Shown piece after piece: positions 35,275-44,489 of a stretch of 46,276 nt of DNA. Source of the stretch: Campylobacterota bacterium (GTDB lineage Bacteria > Campylobacterota > Campylobacteria > Campylobacterales > Sulfurimonadaceae); NCBI GenBank assembly GCA_023379705.1, contig JAMCPS010000010.1, forward strand, positions 1 to 46,276, read 5' to 3'. The notes beneath the pieces are model-generated. The model was not told the DNA's origin. It saw nothing but the letters and a program-made list of their open reading frames with translations, and ran no database searches. Within the stretch, counting starts at the first letter, position 1. Every line of letters begins with the position of its first letter. The position numbers and the translations under genes were made by a program.

Positions 35275-36663
35275 TTACAGCGTAGTGTAATGATCACCGC
35301 ATCTCGGAGATGTCACTATTCCTTCCAATGTCTGTATTTTAACAGGAAGATTCATCGGGCGACGCATCGAAACAGGATCCACTTTGCTAACACTGAAGTG
35401 TAGGTGTGGAGCCGTCGTATATCCTGTATTACCAGAATAGGCGATTAACTGTCCTTTGGTAATTTTATCTCCGATTCTTACAGCCGTTCCCCCCTGTTTT
35501 AAGTGATAATAATTTCCCATCGTTCCATCATCATGTTCAATAACTACATAATTGGCATATGGACGATAGTAGGGACTTGGACCACCAAAAGTATTCGATA
35601 CTTCAACCCCCACAACAATACCACCACGTGCGGCATAGATAGGAGTTCCTATCGATAATGGAAAATCAACAGCATACGCAGAGAGCCCTTTGTGGGATGT
35701 GTCCCCATGATATCCTTGAGAGACACGAACGGTTGAACCTTTAGCAAAAGGCAGTCCATATACATACGCATCATTGTGTTTTACAAACGGTGATCCGCGT
35801 ACCCATCCGTAGGATGACTTGTAATTAATACTCTTTACAGTGTCAATACGGTTCAGCGCTAAAATCTTTTTTTTACTATACCCTGCCAACTCAATACTCA
35901 ATGGAAGATGAAGAGATGGTTTCAGATTCGAAATACTTTCAAAATCAAGTGTCAATGTAACCCTGTATGGATTTAAATTTTCTGCCTCAAACTCTATTGC
36001 ACCACTTGAAGCTGTTTCTGCTGTAATCATTACACTGTTACGTGAACCAATTTTTGCTGTTTTTCGAATTTGTTGTGCTTCAGAACGTTTTAAAATACGT
36101 AAATGTTCTTCATAAGCTTGTTCTTGTTCAAGAACAAATTGAATACTTTTTTTCTCTAGTATTTGTTCATTACACAATAAATCAAGACTTTTAATCGAAT
36201 TTTTCGGGAAATTTTTTTGATAATAGGTAATTGCATCAGCTCGAATGCGAGGTTGGTGTAAAGGTTCCAATCCTATGGAAGTTAAATGTTCAAATCTCTT
36301 GTTGTCTTCTGTTTGTATGGCATCACTGAGAGAAGTACGATACAATTGATAAATTGCCTCTTCTTGAGATGCTAACTCTCTTAAATCTTTGAGATAGGTT
36401 TTTAAAAGCTCTGGCTGCGGTTTGGAAAATTTTGACAACGCTTCGCCCATAGACAATGTCTCTTTCACTCCGCTGCAAAAATGTTCAATAATCTTTTTTT
36501 CAGAAGTATTTAGTACCTCAATGTCCAACTGACGTATTTTTTGTGCATTCCGTTCAAGAGGCTTTGCCAAGGAACAATAGGGCAGTTCATCTTGTCCATG
36601 CAGTAATAAAATAGCTGATAGGATCATCACTACGCTTTTTACCAATTCCATGCCCCTAGTCAT
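35275..36663 (-). CDS. Periplasmic M23 (LytM-type) metallopeptidase
   Basis: A 462-residue exported protein: a hydrophobic signal peptide (about residues 5-23 of the predicted protein), a long region of 270 residues with helices but no motif I know, and a C-terminal peptidase M23 domain. Zinc and catalytic residues are visible in HKGLSAYAVDF (about 321-331) and APHLHF (about 418-423), with the YYHL segment between. M23 enzymes cut peptide bridges in peptidoglycan. The active HxH is intact, so the enzyme is probably active rather than an EnvC-like activator. The start at 36663 has GAGA upstream; a second ATG at 36651 is possible. Predicted -10 at 36678-36683, divergent from fbaA. Confidence 0.85.
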   Translation of the reverse strand: MTRGMELVKSVVMILSAILLLHGQDELPYCSLAKPLERNAQKIRQLDIEVLNTSEKKIIEHFCSGVKETLSMGEALSKFSKPQPELLKTYLKDLRELASQEEAIYQLYRTSLSDAIQTEDNKRFEHLTSIGLEPLHQPRIRADAITYYQKNFPKNSIKSLDLLCNEQILEKKSIQFVLEQEQAYEEHLRILKRSEAQQIRKTAKIGSRNSVMITAETASSGAIEFEAENLNPYRVTLTLDFESISNLKPSLHLPLSIELAGYSKKKILALNRIDTVKSINYKSSYGWVRGSPFVKHNDAYVYGLPFAKGSTVRVSQGYHGDTSHKGLSAYAVDFPLSIGTPIYAARGGIVVGVEVSNTFGGPSPYYRPYANYVVIEHDDGTMGNYYHLKQGGTAVRIGDKITKGQLIAYSGNTGYTTAPHLHFSVSKVDPVSMRRPMNLPVKIQTLEGIVTSPRCGDHYTTL

Positions 36664-36677
36664 TTATTCTCTTTCAT

Positions 36678-36683
36678 ATTATA
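36678..36683 (-). promoter_or_regulatory. -10 element of the M23 peptidase gene
   Basis: Minus-strand TATAAT, giving a start near 36671 and a short leader of about 8-20 bases depending on which ATG is used. Confidence 0.45.
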
Positions 36684-36708
36684 GCTTATATAGAAATTTG
36701 GGGGTGAA

Positions 36709-36717
36709 TGCTATAAT
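36709..36717 (+). promoter_or_regulatory. Extended -10 promoter of fbaA
   Basis: TGCTATAAT 27 bases before the fbaA start codon, with a long T run and GGGG Shine-Dalgarno-like bases in between. Identical to the nonamer before nth (42756-42764). Confidence 0.6.
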
Positions 36718-36744
36718 ACTTCATATTTTTTTTTGGGGTAGTTC

Positions 36745-37824
36745 ATGTCCAAACGTATATTAGAAGTCATTAAGCCAGGTGTGGTATTCGGTAAAGATCT
36801 TAATACTTTATTTGCCATCGCAAAAGAAGAAGGATATGCCCTTCCAGCCGTAAATGTCGTCGGAACCGACTCTATCAATGCCGTACTTGAAGCCGCAAAA
36901 CTGGTTAACTCTCCCGTTGTTATCCAGTTTTCCAATGGTGGTGCGAGTTATTATGCAGGCAAAGGTCTTAGTAATGAAAACGAAAAAGCTGCCATTGTAG
37001 GCGCAATCAGCGGAGCAATACATGTTCATATGATGGCAGAAGCTTACGGAATTCCCGTCGTTCTTCATACCGATCATGCGGCACGCAATTTCTTGCCATG
37101 GATTGATGCCCTGCTGGATGCGGGTGAGAAACATTTTAAAGAACATGGCAAACCGTTGTTCAGCTCACACATGCTTGACCTCTCCGAAGAGAGTCTCGAA
37201 GAAAATGTAGCGACTTGTGTTGAATATCTAAAGCGTATGTCAAAAATCGGCATGACGCTCGAAATTGAACTGGGCGTTACAGGAGGAGAAGAAGACGGTG
37301 TAGACAATACTAATATTGACAACTCGCTTCTCTACACACAGCCTGAGGATGTTGCTTATGCGTATGAACAGCTTATAAAAGTCAGCGAAAGCTTCACCAT
37401 TGCAGCCTCTTTTGGAAATGTACACGGGGTTTATAAGCCGGGTAATGTTGTCTTAACCCCTAGTATTCTGGATAATTCACAACGCTATATACAAGAAAAA
37501 TTTCACACCACACCAAAACCTGTGAACTTTGTCTTCCACGGCGGATCAGGTTCAAGCCTCGAAGAGATCCGTGAAGCAATCAGCTACGGTGTCATCAAAA
37601 TGAACATCGATACCGATACCCAATGGGCAACATGGGAAGGGGTTAAAGATTATTATGAAAAATACAGAGATTACCTCCAAGGACAAATCGGAAATCCAGA
37701 GGGGGAAGAAAAACCGAATAAAAAATATTATGACCCAAGAAAATGGTTACGTGATGGACAAAAAACATTGGTTGAGCGTGTCAAAGTAGCGTTTAATGAT
37801 CTCAATGCAATTGATCGTAACTAA
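36745..37824 (+). CDS. fbaA: Fructose-bisphosphate aldolase, class II
   Basis: A zinc-dependent aldolase that interconverts fructose-1,6-bisphosphate and the triose phosphates; in an rTCA autotroph it runs mainly in the gluconeogenic direction. The 359-residue length fits the class IIA (E. coli FbaA) subgroup. Marks are ALPAVNVVGTD near 33, HTDHAA (zinc His, about 110), LEIELGVTGGEEDGVDN (about 172-188), ASFGNVHGVYKPGN and FVFHGGSGSS. Convergent with the PEB4-like gene, an adjacency I recall in both H. pylori (HP0175/HP0176) and C. jejuni (Cj0596/Cj0597). Confidence 0.97.
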   Translation: MSKRILEVIKPGVVFGKDLNTLFAIAKEEGYALPAVNVVGTDSINAVLEAAKLVNSPVVIQFSNGGASYYAGKGLSNENEKAAIVGAISGAIHVHMMAEAYGIPVVLHTDHAARNFLPWIDALLDAGEKHFKEHGKPLFSSHMLDLSEESLEENVATCVEYLKRMSKIGMTLEIELGVTGGEEDGVDNTNIDNSLLYTQPEDVAYAYEQLIKVSESFTIAASFGNVHGVYKPGNVVLTPSILDNSQRYIQEKFHTTPKPVNFVFHGGSGSSLEEIREAISYGVIKMNIDTDTQWATWEGVKDYYEKYRDYLQGQIGNPEGEEKPNKKYYDPRKWLRDGQKTLVERVKVAFNDLNAIDRN

Positions 37825-37836
37825 GAAAAAGAAAGC

Positions 37837-37852
37837 TTCCCCCAAAGGGGAA
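37837..37852 (-). terminator. Terminator between fbaA and the PPIase gene
   Basis: A 6-bp stem TTCCCC/GGGGAA with a 4-base loop. In the minus direction it is followed by GCTTTCTTTTTC, giving a T-rich tail, so it fits the PPIase gene best; on the plus strand the fbaA transcript would have only A-rich flanks. Confidence 0.55.
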
Positions 37853-37866
37853 AAATAGAAGATTAT

Positions 37867-38709
37867 TTATTTTGTATAAGTAATTTTTGCTTTTGCTTTT
37901 AGAGAGTTCATTTTCTTCTCCATTGCTGCTTTAAACTTATCCATTTTTAAACGTTGCTCAATAAAGTCTTCTACTTCCTTAAAACTCATTTTCTGTGCAG
38001 GCTTCTTATCTTCGAGATAAATCACATGATATCCAAATTGACTCTGAACAGGCTCAGCTGAAATCGTCCCCACTCTCATAGCAAAGACGGCATCGTTAAA
38101 TGAGGGGACCATCTGCCCGCGTGGAAAGTAACCTAGATCACCCCCTTTTGCAGCGCTGGGTCCAGTCGATTTTGATTTAGCCTGCGCGGTAAACTCAGTT
38201 TTTAGTTTTTCGCCACTAAGCCCCCTCATACTATGAATAACCGCTTCTGCATCTTCTTTTGTTTTCATCAAAATATGGCGTGCACGTACCTTTTCTTTAT
38301 CTACAAATTCGTCCGTATTGGTATCATAATACGATTTTACCTCTTTTGCATCTACACGGATCGCTTCAAACTGCTGCTGCTCCCAAACTTTTGCCGCAAG
38401 CTGCATTTTCATACGTTCCAATAACACGTGAAACTCTTGCTTATACTCTTTGGACTCCAATATGCCGCTTTTTTTAGCATCTTCAAAAACCAGTTGCTGC
38501 GCAACCATCCCTTCGATAATACGTTGACGTAGTTCATTTTGCTTATCTGCAGGAAGTGAATCAAATCGTCCTTGAGTTCCTTCCATCAATACTTTATTTA
38601 CTTCATCCGAAGTAATTGCATCCCCATTAACTGTTGCCAAGACTGCTGCACTCGCAACAGAACCGCTTAATAACACGCCTAATACCCAAATAGAAAACTG
38701 TCGTTTCAT
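37867..38709 (-). CDS. peb4: Periplasmic parvulin-type peptidyl-prolyl isomerase, PEB4/CBF2 type
   Basis: A 280-residue SurA-like chaperone. It has a signal peptide (about 1-21, ending SVASA), an N-terminal helical chaperone region with the VNGDAITSDEVN motif, a parvulin domain (about 135-235; ARHILMKTKEDAEAV, GGDLGYFPRGQMVPSFNDAVF, SQFGYHVIYLEDKK), and a C-terminal helix. In Campylobacter the orthologue PEB4 aids outer-membrane protein folding. The start was set at 38707-38709 because AAGGA lies 7 bases upstream and the signal peptide begins there; an ATG 9 codons earlier is unlikely. Neighbouring fbaA supports orthology. Confidence 0.88.
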   Translation of the reverse strand: MKRQFSIWVLGVLLSGSVASAAVLATVNGDAITSDEVNKVLMEGTQGRFDSLPADKQNELRQRIIEGMVAQQLVFEDAKKSGILESKEYKQEFHVLLERMKMQLAAKVWEQQQFEAIRVDAKEVKSYYDTNTDEFVDKEKVRARHILMKTKEDAEAVIHSMRGLSGEKLKTEFTAQAKSKSTGPSAAKGGDLGYFPRGQMVPSFNDAVFAMRVGTISAEPVQSQFGYHVIYLEDKKPAQKMSFKEVEDFIEQRLKMDKFKAAMEKKMNSLKAKAKITYTK

Positions 38710-38797
38710 TGTTGTCCTTATGTTATCTTTATTCAAGATTTTTCAATAGCCGAATTATATTACAAATAAAAGAATATCACGCACAAATTAATCAACA

Positions 38798-40711
38798 TTA
38801 AACACTTTTTATATGTTTACCGTCTTTGGCTATTTTTAAATAACGTTCTATGGTTTGTAAAAGAAAACTTTTATCAATCGGTTTAGCAAGGTGTGCATCC
38901 AATCCGGCACCAATTATTCTCTCTCTGTCTCCTATGAGGGCATGTGCTGTCAAAGCAATCACAGGAGTAAACCCTCGCTCATCACGCTTATCAATCTCTT
39001 TAATAAGACGATTTGCCGTCAAGCCATCCATAACCGGCATGTCAATATCCATAAGAACCAAATTAAATGGTTCTTTTAAATAGGCATCCACCGCTTTTTG
39101 ACCATTGTCAACTGCGGTGACTTTGAAATTTTGCTGTATTAAAATGGTTTCCAAGAGCCGTAAATTGATTAAATTGTCCTCTGCAACCAATATCTTAATA
39201 TCTTCTTGTCGCGGAATTGGCTGAACTTCTGCACTTTGGGAAACATATTCTTTTGGCATAGTATTCCACACTACCGCTACTGTTTTATGCAATGAACTTG
39301 GTAATATAGGCAAAGTTACCACGGATTTGACTACTTCGAGCAGATGATCTGCTTTTTCACCATAATTTAGTTCCAAGATAGGAACAATTTCTAATCCCGG
39401 ATAGGTATTTTTAATGGATTCAATTTGCGACTTAGAGATATGAGGAGTATCCATAAAAAGAATATTGGATTCCAACAAAACTTTATTGACCAAAGTAGTT
39501 ATCGACGTAATTTCAACATTGAACAGTTCCAAATATTTATTTAGTAACGCTGTTTGTGCGGAAGCTGGATCATGAGAATAAAGAGCTGCTTGCGTCCCTT
39601 CAACAAATTCAAAACTTCCTGCTTCACTAATTTGGTGTGTAATTCGAAACGAAAACCGAGACCCTGTCCCTTTTTCAGATGCCAACATAAGATGCGAATG
39701 CATCATGTTCACGTATTTATGGCTCAAACTTAGCCCTATTCCCAATCCATCTTTTCCATGACGCTGATTTTCCCATGCCGAAGCAAATGGGCGCAACAGT
39801 GTTTTGATATGCTCTGCATCAATTCCGATTCCTGTATCACTTACGGCATATTCAACTTCAACACTGCCATTATCTATTTTTACAATCATAATCTCAACAA
39901 GAACTTGTCCGCGTTCATTGGTAAATTTAATTGCATTTTGGATGAGATTTCGCAAAATAGTCAAAATTTTGTCCTGATCACCTATTATGCTTTTAGGAAA
40001 TCTCGGATCAATTAAAAACATCAATTGAATTTCTTTTGTTCGTGCCAAATCGCCGAACTGCATCGAAAAAGTTTCAAAGACTTCCAGTGGAGCAAAAGCT
40101 TCAAATGTAATATGAACACTCCCGCTCTCTACTTGCATAAGTTCGAGAAGATTCTCAATGTTACGCATCATCGATGAAGCACTTTTACTGACCATATCCA
40201 CATACTCTTGCTGCCATGAACTCAGAGGAGTTCCCATAAGTAAATCCGTAAATCCGATAATAGCATTCATAGGCGTTCGAAATTCATGCGACATATTCGT
40301 CAGAAACTTCTTTTTAAACTGGTCAAAATACCGTTCAGCCGCGCGTGCACGTTCAATGACGGAAGTATCGCGCAAAACAATCGCTACAATTGGTTCCTCT
40401 CCTAAAAGAATAACTTCGGAGAGTATTGCTACATCATATTCTTTTGCTTGAGCCGTTATTTTTCCACGATACTCACCCGATTGTGATAATAAGAAAGAGA
40501 GTTCTACCCCTTGTGGCTGCAACCATTCTTCTATAGAAGGAATTGCGACAACACGATCTTCTCCAAAAAGTGATAATAAAGATTTGTTACCGCCAAGAAT
40601 TTCACCTGAAAGATAGGTATATATAAAAGGGTCACTGTGCAAATTTGCACACGATGTTAACATCCCGACCGACGAAATAAACTTTTCTTTAAATAAATCT
40701 GTGTAATCCAT
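38798..40711 (-). CDS. Cytosolic hybrid histidine kinase
   Basis: A 637-residue protein with no membrane segment. Order: PAS-like domain (about 10-115), HisKA with NMSHEFRTPMN (phospho-His H142), HATPase with DTGIGID and GKDGLGIGLSLS boxes, a degenerate receiver-like domain (about 385-495, ending in LPILPSSL), and a C-terminal receiver (AEDNLIN, phospho-Asp D555 in LMDIDMPVMDG, and AKPIDKS). This is the BarA/ArcB-like hybrid layout, without an Hpt domain. It lies 11 bases downstream of a close paralogue, so the two are co-transcribed. Signal and target are unknown. Confidence 0.9.
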   Translation of the reverse strand: MDYTDLFKEKFISSVGMLTSCANLHSDPFIYTYLSGEILGGNKSLLSLFGEDRVVAIPSIEEWLQPQGVELSFLLSQSGEYRGKITAQAKEYDVAILSEVILLGEEPIVAIVLRDTSVIERARAAERYFDQFKKKFLTNMSHEFRTPMNAIIGFTDLLMGTPLSSWQQEYVDMVSKSASSMMRNIENLLELMQVESGSVHITFEAFAPLEVFETFSMQFGDLARTKEIQLMFLIDPRFPKSIIGDQDKILTILRNLIQNAIKFTNERGQVLVEIMIVKIDNGSVEVEYAVSDTGIGIDAEHIKTLLRPFASAWENQRHGKDGLGIGLSLSHKYVNMMHSHLMLASEKGTGSRFSFRITHQISEAGSFEFVEGTQAALYSHDPASAQTALLNKYLELFNVEITSITTLVNKVLLESNILFMDTPHISKSQIESIKNTYPGLEIVPILELNYGEKADHLLEVVKSVVTLPILPSSLHKTVAVVWNTMPKEYVSQSAEVQPIPRQEDIKILVAEDNLINLRLLETILIQQNFKVTAVDNGQKAVDAYLKEPFNLVLMDIDMPVMDGLTANRLIKEIDKRDERGFTPVIALTAHALIGDRERIIGAGLDAHLAKPIDKSFLLQTIERYLKIAKDGKHIKSV

Positions 40712-40722
40712 CCGTATCTATC

Positions 40723-42669
40723 CTATGCTGTTACTTGTAAATATTTATGCAAAATGTACTCAAGCTTTTCTCTCGTTAACGGTTTAGAGAGATAATCGTC
40801 AAGCCCTTTGTCAAGAATATATTCCCGATCACCCTCCATCGCCAAGGCTGTTAAAGCAATAATAGGCATTTTCCCCGCACGAGCGATCCCGTCTTGGGCT
40901 TTAATTTCTTGCGTTGCTAATATACCATCTTTTACAGGCATATCAATGTCCATAAAAACAATATCAAATTTCTGATTACGGCATGCTTCAACACCCTCTT
41001 CACCGTCCGATGCGGTGACTACGTTTAGTCCATACTCTTTTAACAGAAGCTTAATCAACCGCTGATTTATCAAGTTGTCTTCAACCACAAGTGCGTTTAT
41101 GCCACGCTGCAAATGAGGTACCATAGCCTCAGTTTGCTTTTCCAAATTTAGAACATCAATTAAATGCGTCAACAATGTTGTAGGTAAAATGGGTTTAGAA
41201 AGACCTGTATCAATAACGTGCATTGTACGTGCAAGAAGATGCTCATTTTGGTTCAACAATAAAATAGTTTTACACGTACGTTTTAGCATTGAAAGCTTCA
41301 AAATCCAATCACTTTTTTCTTGCGATGCAATGAAATAAACCATATCAATCGCATCAAAAATACCATCATCAATAAGGTGTGTTTTGGTTACACTGACGCC
41401 AAAACTTCGTAGATAGTTAGTCAGATGATTCGCATCATCCAAACGTTTTTCATCCAATAAAACAACTTTTGCCGTATGCGCATTTATCATCCGCATTGCT
41501 TGATCAGATGAACCATCCAGCGTAAAAGCAAAACTAAAATAAGAACCTTTTCCCTCTTCGCTAGTGATCTTTAGCTCTCCGCCCATCAAATTAATCAATC
41601 CATGAGACAAACTTAGACCTACACCCAATCGATTGTCGGCATGATCACCTGACACAAAAGGTCTTGTGATATAGCTAAGCTCACTTTTGTTAATCCCTTT
41701 TCCTGTATCCTTAACGCTAAATCCAATGTTACACGTTCCTGAAGTATTACGCTTAAGGAGTTTAACATCAATGGTTATACGTCCTTGAGGTGCGGTAAAT
41801 TTCAAAGCATTGTTATAAAGATTGCTCAATACTTGCTTGATTTTACGACTGTCTCCAATTAAATGCGTTGGAAGCTTCGGATCAATAAAAAAATGGACAG
41901 ACACCCCTTTTTCATCTCCCAAAGAAACAAATCCACGTGCCAGTTCTTCCATTTCCGTAATAATATTAAAATCAGATTGACTCATTGTCAATCGCCCTGT
42001 TTGCATTTGAGCCAAATCGAGCAAATTTTCAATATTAGACATTAAATTGCGTGCAGAACCCTGTACTGAATGGATGTATTCAAGCTGTGTTTCCGTTGGG
42101 GTCGTTTTTGAAAGGAGATCCACAAAACCTAATATTCCATTCATCGGCGTACGAAATTCATGTCCGATATTGGCCAAAAATTTTGTTTTCATATTTTCAA
42201 CTTGAACTACTTCATCTTGCAATGCAACAACTTTGCTGCGATCTTCTAATCGAAGCAGGTACAGTTCATTTGAACCTTGTTGCAAAAGCGTTGAAGTAGC
42301 CTGCATTGAATGACGGTTTCCTTTTGCATCGATAATTCCCAATCCATATCCATTGGGACAATGGGTACGGATGTAATCCAACCAGCTTTTATCATACTCT
42401 GTAAACACTTCTTCATCTTCGTCATTAAACAATTCACGGATACTTTCATACTTTGTTCGTAATTCTTCGATTGTTTTCACTTGGACTAATGCAAAAAAAG
42501 CTTTATTCGCTCCGATCCATCCATTCTTTTTATTAAAAAATAAAATGGCGCACGGATCTGTGTCCAAGATTTTATAGAAAAGCTCTTTGTCTATATTATA
42601 GTCTGCAGCTTCCATCGTACCGATGGACTTCCCGCCAACGAGATTGATAATCCATTTTTTGAACTCCAC
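40723..42669 (-). CDS. Cytosolic hybrid histidine kinase (paralogue)
   Basis: A 648-residue cytosolic kinase. Order: PAS domain (about 25-145), HisKA with NIGHEFRTPMN (H170; Gly replaces the usual Ser before His), HATPase (DTGKGIN, NRLGVGLSLS), a degenerate receiver (about 390-500, lacking the acceptor Asp, ending KPILPTTL) and a receiver with D574 (FMDIDMPVKDG). It shares architecture and spacing with the next gene, so the pair arose by duplication. Both may act on the same or on cross-talking output proteins. No Hpt or partner regulator is adjacent. Confidence 0.9.
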   Translation of the reverse strand: MEFKKWIINLVGGKSIGTMEAADYNIDKELFYKILDTDPCAILFFNKKNGWIGANKAFFALVQVKTIEELRTKYESIRELFNDEDEEVFTEYDKSWLDYIRTHCPNGYGLGIIDAKGNRHSMQATSTLLQQGSNELYLLRLEDRSKVVALQDEVVQVENMKTKFLANIGHEFRTPMNGILGFVDLLSKTTPTETQLEYIHSVQGSARNLMSNIENLLDLAQMQTGRLTMSQSDFNIITEMEELARGFVSLGDEKGVSVHFFIDPKLPTHLIGDSRKIKQVLSNLYNNALKFTAPQGRITIDVKLLKRNTSGTCNIGFSVKDTGKGINKSELSYITRPFVSGDHADNRLGVGLSLSHGLINLMGGELKITSEEGKGSYFSFAFTLDGSSDQAMRMINAHTAKVVLLDEKRLDDANHLTNYLRSFGVSVTKTHLIDDGIFDAIDMVYFIASQEKSDWILKLSMLKRTCKTILLLNQNEHLLARTMHVIDTGLSKPILPTTLLTHLIDVLNLEKQTEAMVPHLQRGINALVVEDNLINQRLIKLLLKEYGLNVVTASDGEEGVEACRNQKFDIVFMDIDMPVKDGILATQEIKAQDGIARAGKMPIIALTALAMEGDREYILDKGLDDYLSKPLTREKLEYILHKYLQVTA

Positions 42670-42755
42670 ACAATACCCCTACACTCAAGATCACACTCAT
42701 TAACATAAGTAATATATTGTAACACAAAAATTCCATATGACTGTTTATCCCTTAA

Positions 42756-42764
42756 TGCTATAAT
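42756..42764 (+). promoter_or_regulatory. Extended -10 promoter of nth
   Basis: TGCTATAAT 21 bases before the nth ATG, divergent from the hybrid kinase genes. It would give a transcript with a leader of about 13 bases. Confidence 0.55.
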
Positions 42765-42785
42765 TTGCAAAAATGAGTTTATCGA

Positions 42786-43433
42786 ATGAAGAAAGCAACG
42801 AAAAAAGAAACTGAAGCTATAAAGTCTGCTCTAGTGGCACGTTATGATGATGCCGTCACTGAACTCACCTATAGCAATGTTTATGAGCTGGTCATTGCAG
42901 TGGCTCTTTCCGCTCAATGCACTGATAAACGTGTCAATCTTATCACTCCAGCCTTGTTTAGTGCCTATCCTACACCTCATGCATTGGCACAAGCCAACTT
43001 ATCCGATGTAAAAACGCTTATTCAAAGCTGTTCTTTCTTTAATAACAAAGCAATCAATCTCATCGAAATGGCCAAACGTATCGTTAATGTCTATAGCGGA
43101 GAAGTCCCTTTGGATGAAAAAGAGCTCATAACACTTGCAGGAGTTGGGCAAAAAACAGCCCATGTCGTTTTGATCGAATACACCGGAGCCAATCTCATGG
43201 CCGTGGATACCCATGTATTTCGCGTCAGCCACCGATTAGGCTTGAGTGACGACCTCACCCCTGCCGCGACCGAAGCGACCCTTGTAAAAAAATTCAAAAC
43301 CAACCTGCATCAGCTTCATCAAGGGATGGTCCTCTTCGGGCGCTACATCTGTACAGCACGCAATCCCAAATGCGATGACGAATGTTTTTTAAAAGAGTAT
43401 TGTAAAACAAAGGAAAGTTTTAAACCCAGATGA
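42786..43433 (+). CDS. nth: Endonuclease III (base excision repair glycosylase/AP lyase)
   Basis: Nth removes oxidised pyrimidines and cuts the abasic strand. The 215-residue protein has the helix-hairpin-helix LAGVGQKTAH with catalytic Lys (K123) and the catalytic Asp (D141 in AVDTHVF), the SAQCTDKRVN segment, and the C-terminal 4Fe-4S loop. The cluster cysteines are C189, C196, C200 and C206, giving spacing 6-3-5 instead of the usual 6-2-5, so one residue is inserted in the loop. The frame is intact. Nth near peb4/fbaA also occurs in C. jejuni as I recall, but here two kinase genes lie between. Confidence 0.95.
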   Translation: MKKATKKETEAIKSALVARYDDAVTELTYSNVYELVIAVALSAQCTDKRVNLITPALFSAYPTPHALAQANLSDVKTLIQSCSFFNNKAINLIEMAKRIVNVYSGEVPLDEKELITLAGVGQKTAHVVLIEYTGANLMAVDTHVFRVSHRLGLSDDLTPAATEATLVKKFKTNLHQLHQGMVLFGRYICTARNPKCDDECFLKEYCKTKESFKPR

Positions 43434-43446
43434 GGTAGAATCGCTC

Positions 43447-43662
43447 ATGATTAAAAGTTTACTATTTTTTTTAACAATGCTGATTTTCACCGGATGTTTT
43501 AATGATCGGGGTATAAGCTTGCGCTACTATAACGACTGTGAAGAATATTATGACGCACAAGGCTACTATCATAAAAAGTGTGATCAAAACATCGTTGACT
43601 ACAGTGACGTTAAAAAAGCTTTAACCTCACCTGCTACGGCCGCTGATCCAAAGGTATGGTAG
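43447..43662 (+). CDS. Small lipoprotein of unknown function
   Basis: A 71-residue protein with a lipoprotein signal: basic N-terminus, hydrophobic stretch and lipobox IFTGC (Cys 17). The mature part (about 55 residues) is Tyr-rich (RYYNDCEEYYDAQGYYHKKCDQ) with two further cysteines that could form a disulfide. TGAGGT precedes the ATG. It follows nth by 13 bases and is likely co-transcribed. Function unknown. Confidence 0.75.
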   Translation: MIKSLLFFLTMLIFTGCFNDRGISLRYYNDCEEYYDAQGYYHKKCDQNIVDYSDVKKALTSPATAADPKVW

Positions 43663-43665
43663 GTT

Positions 43666-44382
43666 TTATTTACACGCGATAAAAGTTGCGAAATTGGCCC
43701 ATCTAAAAAGGACATCGCAACTTGAAAAACCGCTTTTTTTGGCCATCTCAATGTTTTCAGTCATCGTATAAGGGATGAGAACATTTTCGAGTGCTTCACG
43801 TTTCTGAACGATTTCATATTCACTGTACCCCTGCTCTTTCTTAAAGTCATAATAACAATCAATAAGCTGTTTATTCAGCGTTGCATTTTCACTCAGCACT
43901 TTTTCGCTGAAGATAAAAACACCCCCCTCTTCGAGAGAGTCGTATATTTTACTCAGCAATGTTTCTCTTACCATCGGGCGTATGAACTGCAAGGTGTAAT
44001 TGCAAACAATCACTTTCGTACGCCCAAAAGGATATTCCAAAATATCCCCTTCAACCAACGAAATTTTTGATCCAAACGCTTCTATTTTTTTATGGGCATG
44101 TTCAATCATCGCACTGGAGTTATCGATACCAATGAGTTCAATGCTCTCAGTCGATTTAAGCGCACGTTCAATCTCCAGAAGCAATGATGCCGTAGAACAT
44201 CCCAGATCAATAACGCGTCCGCCATTTTGCAATGCATTTATCGAAAATTGACGAGTGAGCTGTAACGATTCCTTGTAAAAAGGGACCGAGCGGCTGAGCA
44301 TATCATCAAATACGGCTGCGACATCAGCATCAAATTCAAATTGTTTTGAAATAGGTTTGGTAAAGTATGTGTCGGTCTTCAT
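43666..44382 (-). CDS. cmoA: Carboxy-S-adenosyl-L-methionine synthase
   Basis: CmoA makes carboxy-SAM from SAM and prephenate, used by CmoB to form cmo5U34 in tRNA wobble positions. The 238-residue protein has the family pattern FVFDEDVAxVFDDM-like start ([14 protein letters not shown]), SRSVPFY, the SAM motif VIDLGCSTA (about 57-65), and the LQFI and SEK segments. It is convergent with the lipoprotein gene (3-base gap). A minus-strand TACAAT lies only about 10 bases before the ATG with no Shine-Dalgarno sequence visible, so the mRNA may be almost leaderless. cmoB is not in the window. Confidence 0.92.
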   Translation of the reverse strand: MKTDTYFTKPISKQFEFDADVAAVFDDMLSRSVPFYKESLQLTRQFSINALQNGGRVIDLGCSTASLLLEIERALKSTESIELIGIDNSSAMIEHAHKKIEAFGSKISLVEGDILEYPFGRTKVIVCNYTLQFIRPMVRETLLSKIYDSLEEGGVFIFSEKVLSENATLNKQLIDCYYDFKKEQGYSEYEIVQKREALENVLIPYTMTENIEMAKKSGFSSCDVLFRWANFATFIACK

Positions 44383-44408
44383 GAGCAGTATTGTAGCGAA
44401 AAGAGTTG

Positions 44409-44458
44409 TTTTAAGAAAAGGTGGCGCGACGAAACACCTTAATGCACCTTTTCTAAAA
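44409..44458. terminator. Long inverted repeat between pyk and cmoA
   Basis: Arms TTTTAAGAAAAGGTG (44409-44423) and CACCTTTTCTAAAA (44445-44458) pair over 14 bp with one bulged base and a 21-base loop. A second AAGGTG in the loop on the minus strand offers an alternative pairing. It lies 31 bases after the pyk stop; a terminator of pyk is the simplest reading, although the downstream T run is short. Confidence 0.5.
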
Positions 44459-44489
44459 CGTTACATAACTAGCAAAATGCAGTCCATAT

